NCBI RefSeq assembly: GCF_040548875.1 | Contig: NZ_JBEPSJ010000001.1 | Span: 1,054,001 to 1,118,000, forward strand | DNA from: Conyzicola nivalis_A | GTDB lineage: Bacteria > Actinomycetota > Actinomycetes > Actinomycetales > Microbacteriaceae | Reading direction: 5' to 3' | Length of the DNA stretch: 64,000 nt | Shown: positions 62,641 to 64,000 of the stretch, in pieces | How the letters are laid out: each line of letters opens with the position of its first letter | Position numbering within the stretch: position 1 is the stretch's first letter | The notes under the pieces: generated by a model | Databases searched by the model: none | Told to the model about the DNA's origin: nothing | What the model saw: only the letters and a program-made list of their open reading frames with translations | Translations under genes and position numbers: made by a program

Positions 62641-63618
62641 TTATGGATGAGCGGTCCAAAGGTAGCCGGTTGCGAATAGGCCGTCGGCAGCGAGAGAAGC
62701 GTCGAGTTCCTCCGTGCGGTGGCGCGCCTCGACCTCGAGAATCGCGGGTCTGGAGGTCCCTGCTACTCCGAATTCCAAACGAAGACGCCAACTGTCCACC
62801 TCCCCGAGTTCACTAAGCCGTTCACGGGGAAATGTCCATGTTGCTTCGATATTGGCGGTCCCCGGGCCGGATAGTTCTATGCCGTCCGCGCGCATCGCAA
62901 CTCCGAAATTCACTACAGGACCGTTGGTGGGCCTGGAATAATGGATTTCCGTCCAATCCCTCAAATTGCCGCCAAGAATCGCTATGCGAGCAAGGTGACG
63001 AGGCAAGAATGCCGGATGTGGCGCAAGGTGCTCGAAGTAGATCTGGCAATCCAGACTCATCTGTACGATCGAATTTGAGTCGTGACCAAGATAGTTTGGC
63101 CTACCCAACCTCAGGGAAGCGCTCAAGGCGTCGAGAATGGGCACCGGAGCGGAAGGCAGCAGAAGCTGGAGCAGTTCGTGCCGATGCGCGCTCCTCGTCC
63201 TAGTGCCAACCCGGATGGGAACCTCTCGTTCCGCCCCGCCGTTCGGCACCTTGACCACATATGGGGTGCGATCTGTCCGAAATAATAGCGCCACCACAGA
63301 GTCGAACTCCGAAACGTGAATGTTCAGGTGTCGGACGAGTTCCGGCGCCGCCTCATCGAATGCGGACTCCATTTGCGCCCACCAGTCGGCGGGATCGACT
63401 GTTGCGGTCGAATGAATCGAACCGTCCTTCTCGTCGAGCCCGATCACATAGACCAGCCATTCGCCTCTCGACCGATTCGCGGCACCGGCAAGTTGCCGCG
63501 CTTTCTTATCGTCGGGCCAATCTCGTTTGAATTCGATCCGATCGTCTTCGCGCGCCCCATCCGCCTGGACCCTGCTAACTGCCTCAAGAACGAGAGCTTC
63601 AAGTTGGGTTGCGTTCAT
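62641..63618 (-). CDS. AlbA/Schlafen-like putative DNA- or RNA-binding protein
   Basis: 325-aa protein with an AlbA_2/Schlafen-like N-terminal region: EDDRIEFKRDWPDDKKARQLAGAANRSRGEWLVYVIGLDEKDG, matching the EFK plus AAFAN-type core. VPIRVGTRTRSAHRHELLQLL is also typical. The C-terminal 170 residues (beta-rich) are unrecognised. The family includes nucleic-acid-binding or nuclease-like regulators found in defence islands. Confidence 0.7.
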   Translation of the reverse strand: MNATQLEALVLEAVSRVQADGAREDDRIEFKRDWPDDKKARQLAGAANRSRGEWLVYVIGLDEKDGSIHSTATVDPADWWAQMESAFDEAAPELVRHLNIHVSEFDSVVALLFRTDRTPYVVKVPNGGAEREVPIRVGTRTRSAHRHELLQLLLPSAPVPILDALSASLRLGRPNYLGHDSNSIVQMSLDCQIYFEHLAPHPAFLPRHLARIAILGGNLRDWTEIHYSRPTNGPVVNFGVAMRADGIELSGPGTANIEATWTFPRERLSELGEVDSWRLRLEFGVAGTSRPAILEVEARHRTEELDASLAADGLFATGYLWTAHP

Positions 63619-64000
63619 TTTCTAATACTCCACCAAGACGGTCCAAATCCCGGGAGCACGTGCGTCGGGAACGAGCGATCCGCCAACTAGTCGAGATAAA
63701 ACGTCCGGGCACTGGATTACCGATCTGACTGGTGCCTGACTGATCCGCAACTACGCCCAACTCGCGCAACCCGATAGCTATGGGGGCCGATAGTAGGCAT
63801 AAGTGCGATTATCGGGTCCAGAATACCCACCTCTTGAAGTGAGGTGAGGCAAAATAGCGAAACGTATAGTCAACTCGAATTTTCTGGTTCAGGAGCGAAA
63901 AAGGCGGTAGTGATTCGATACTGCCGGCGGCATCGGACGGGCTTCTTACCCTCGCCCTATAGGCTCGCGGAATACTGCGCCAAGCAAGCTTGGTCCGGGC
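63619..64000. other. Right end of window without recognised gene
   Basis: 382 bp; no convincing ORF, tRNA or repeat. AT-richer than the chromosome part and presumably still within the element. Confidence 0.5.

Noticed and set aside
1..64000. CRISPR arrays, rRNA operons, complete tRNA genes, IS transposases
   Set aside because: None seen on either strand while reading; the only tRNA sequence is the 3' fragment near 44.1 kb.

Overview
The window is high-GC DNA with actinobacterial codon use, many GTG starts and tightly overlapping ATGA/GTGA gene junctions. The protein families and their arrangement fit the Microbacteriaceae or a close relative; this is an inference, since no rRNA or other marker gene is present.

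Region 1 (1 to about 25.5 kb) is chromosomal backbone rich in stress and small-molecule functions. It holds two SDR oxidoreductases around a bidirectional hairpin terminator, a response regulator with a short coupled leader ORF, a LysM lipoprotein, PnuC, SRPBCC, GNAT and DUF998 proteins, a HerA-like ATPase, a DUF2252 protein and a DHA2-type MFS exporter. A ClC-type channel/antiporter plus SulP carrier operon is divergent from a glutamate decarboxylase-antiporter pair (gadB-gadC) and looks like an acid-stress cassette. Next come a rifampin ADP-ribosyltransferase (arr) coupled to an HpcH/HpaI aldolase, GrpB, a DesK/LuxR-type two-component system divergent from a small export protein, a flavin/F420-type oxidoreductase, and a TetR-GyrI-like pair.

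Region 2 (25.5 to 26.3 kb) is a decay scar with fragments of an SDR and of an MFS exporter fused at a deletion junction.

Region 3 (26.3 to 43.9 kb) is a large carbohydrate or polyol catabolic locus. It includes KDPG-type aldolase plus a P-loop kinase, DeoR, IclR and LacI regulators, a shikimate-dehydrogenase-like enzyme, a TSUP carrier, a CUT1-type ABC importer, an MHS-type MFS importer, three Gfo/Idh/MocA dehydrogenases, two xylose-isomerase-like TIM barrels, two SDRs and a VOC protein. The substrate is not evident; a keto-sugar/glycoside, cyclitol or quinate/shikimate-type compound is plausible.

Region 4 (about 44.1 kb to the end) is an integrated mobile element, visibly poorer in GC by eye. 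Its left edge is a 3' fragment of a CAU-anticodon tRNA. It encodes a tyrosine integrase, an excisionase-like HTH protein, a symmetric iteron array with an AT-rich core (candidate origin), a P4/D5-type primase-helicase, hairpins suggesting an oriT, a MobC-like protein and a relaxase. The cargo looks like defence: a MbcA/ParS-like regulator coupled to a calcineurin-type phosphoesterase behind a 25-bp perfect palindrome, a GIY-YIG protein, a HTH/nuclease-like protein, a PLD-SNF2 helicase coupled to an MmeI-like DNA methyltransferase, a PD-(D/E)xK-like protein and an AlbA/Schlafen-like protein. The right end of the element lies outside the window.
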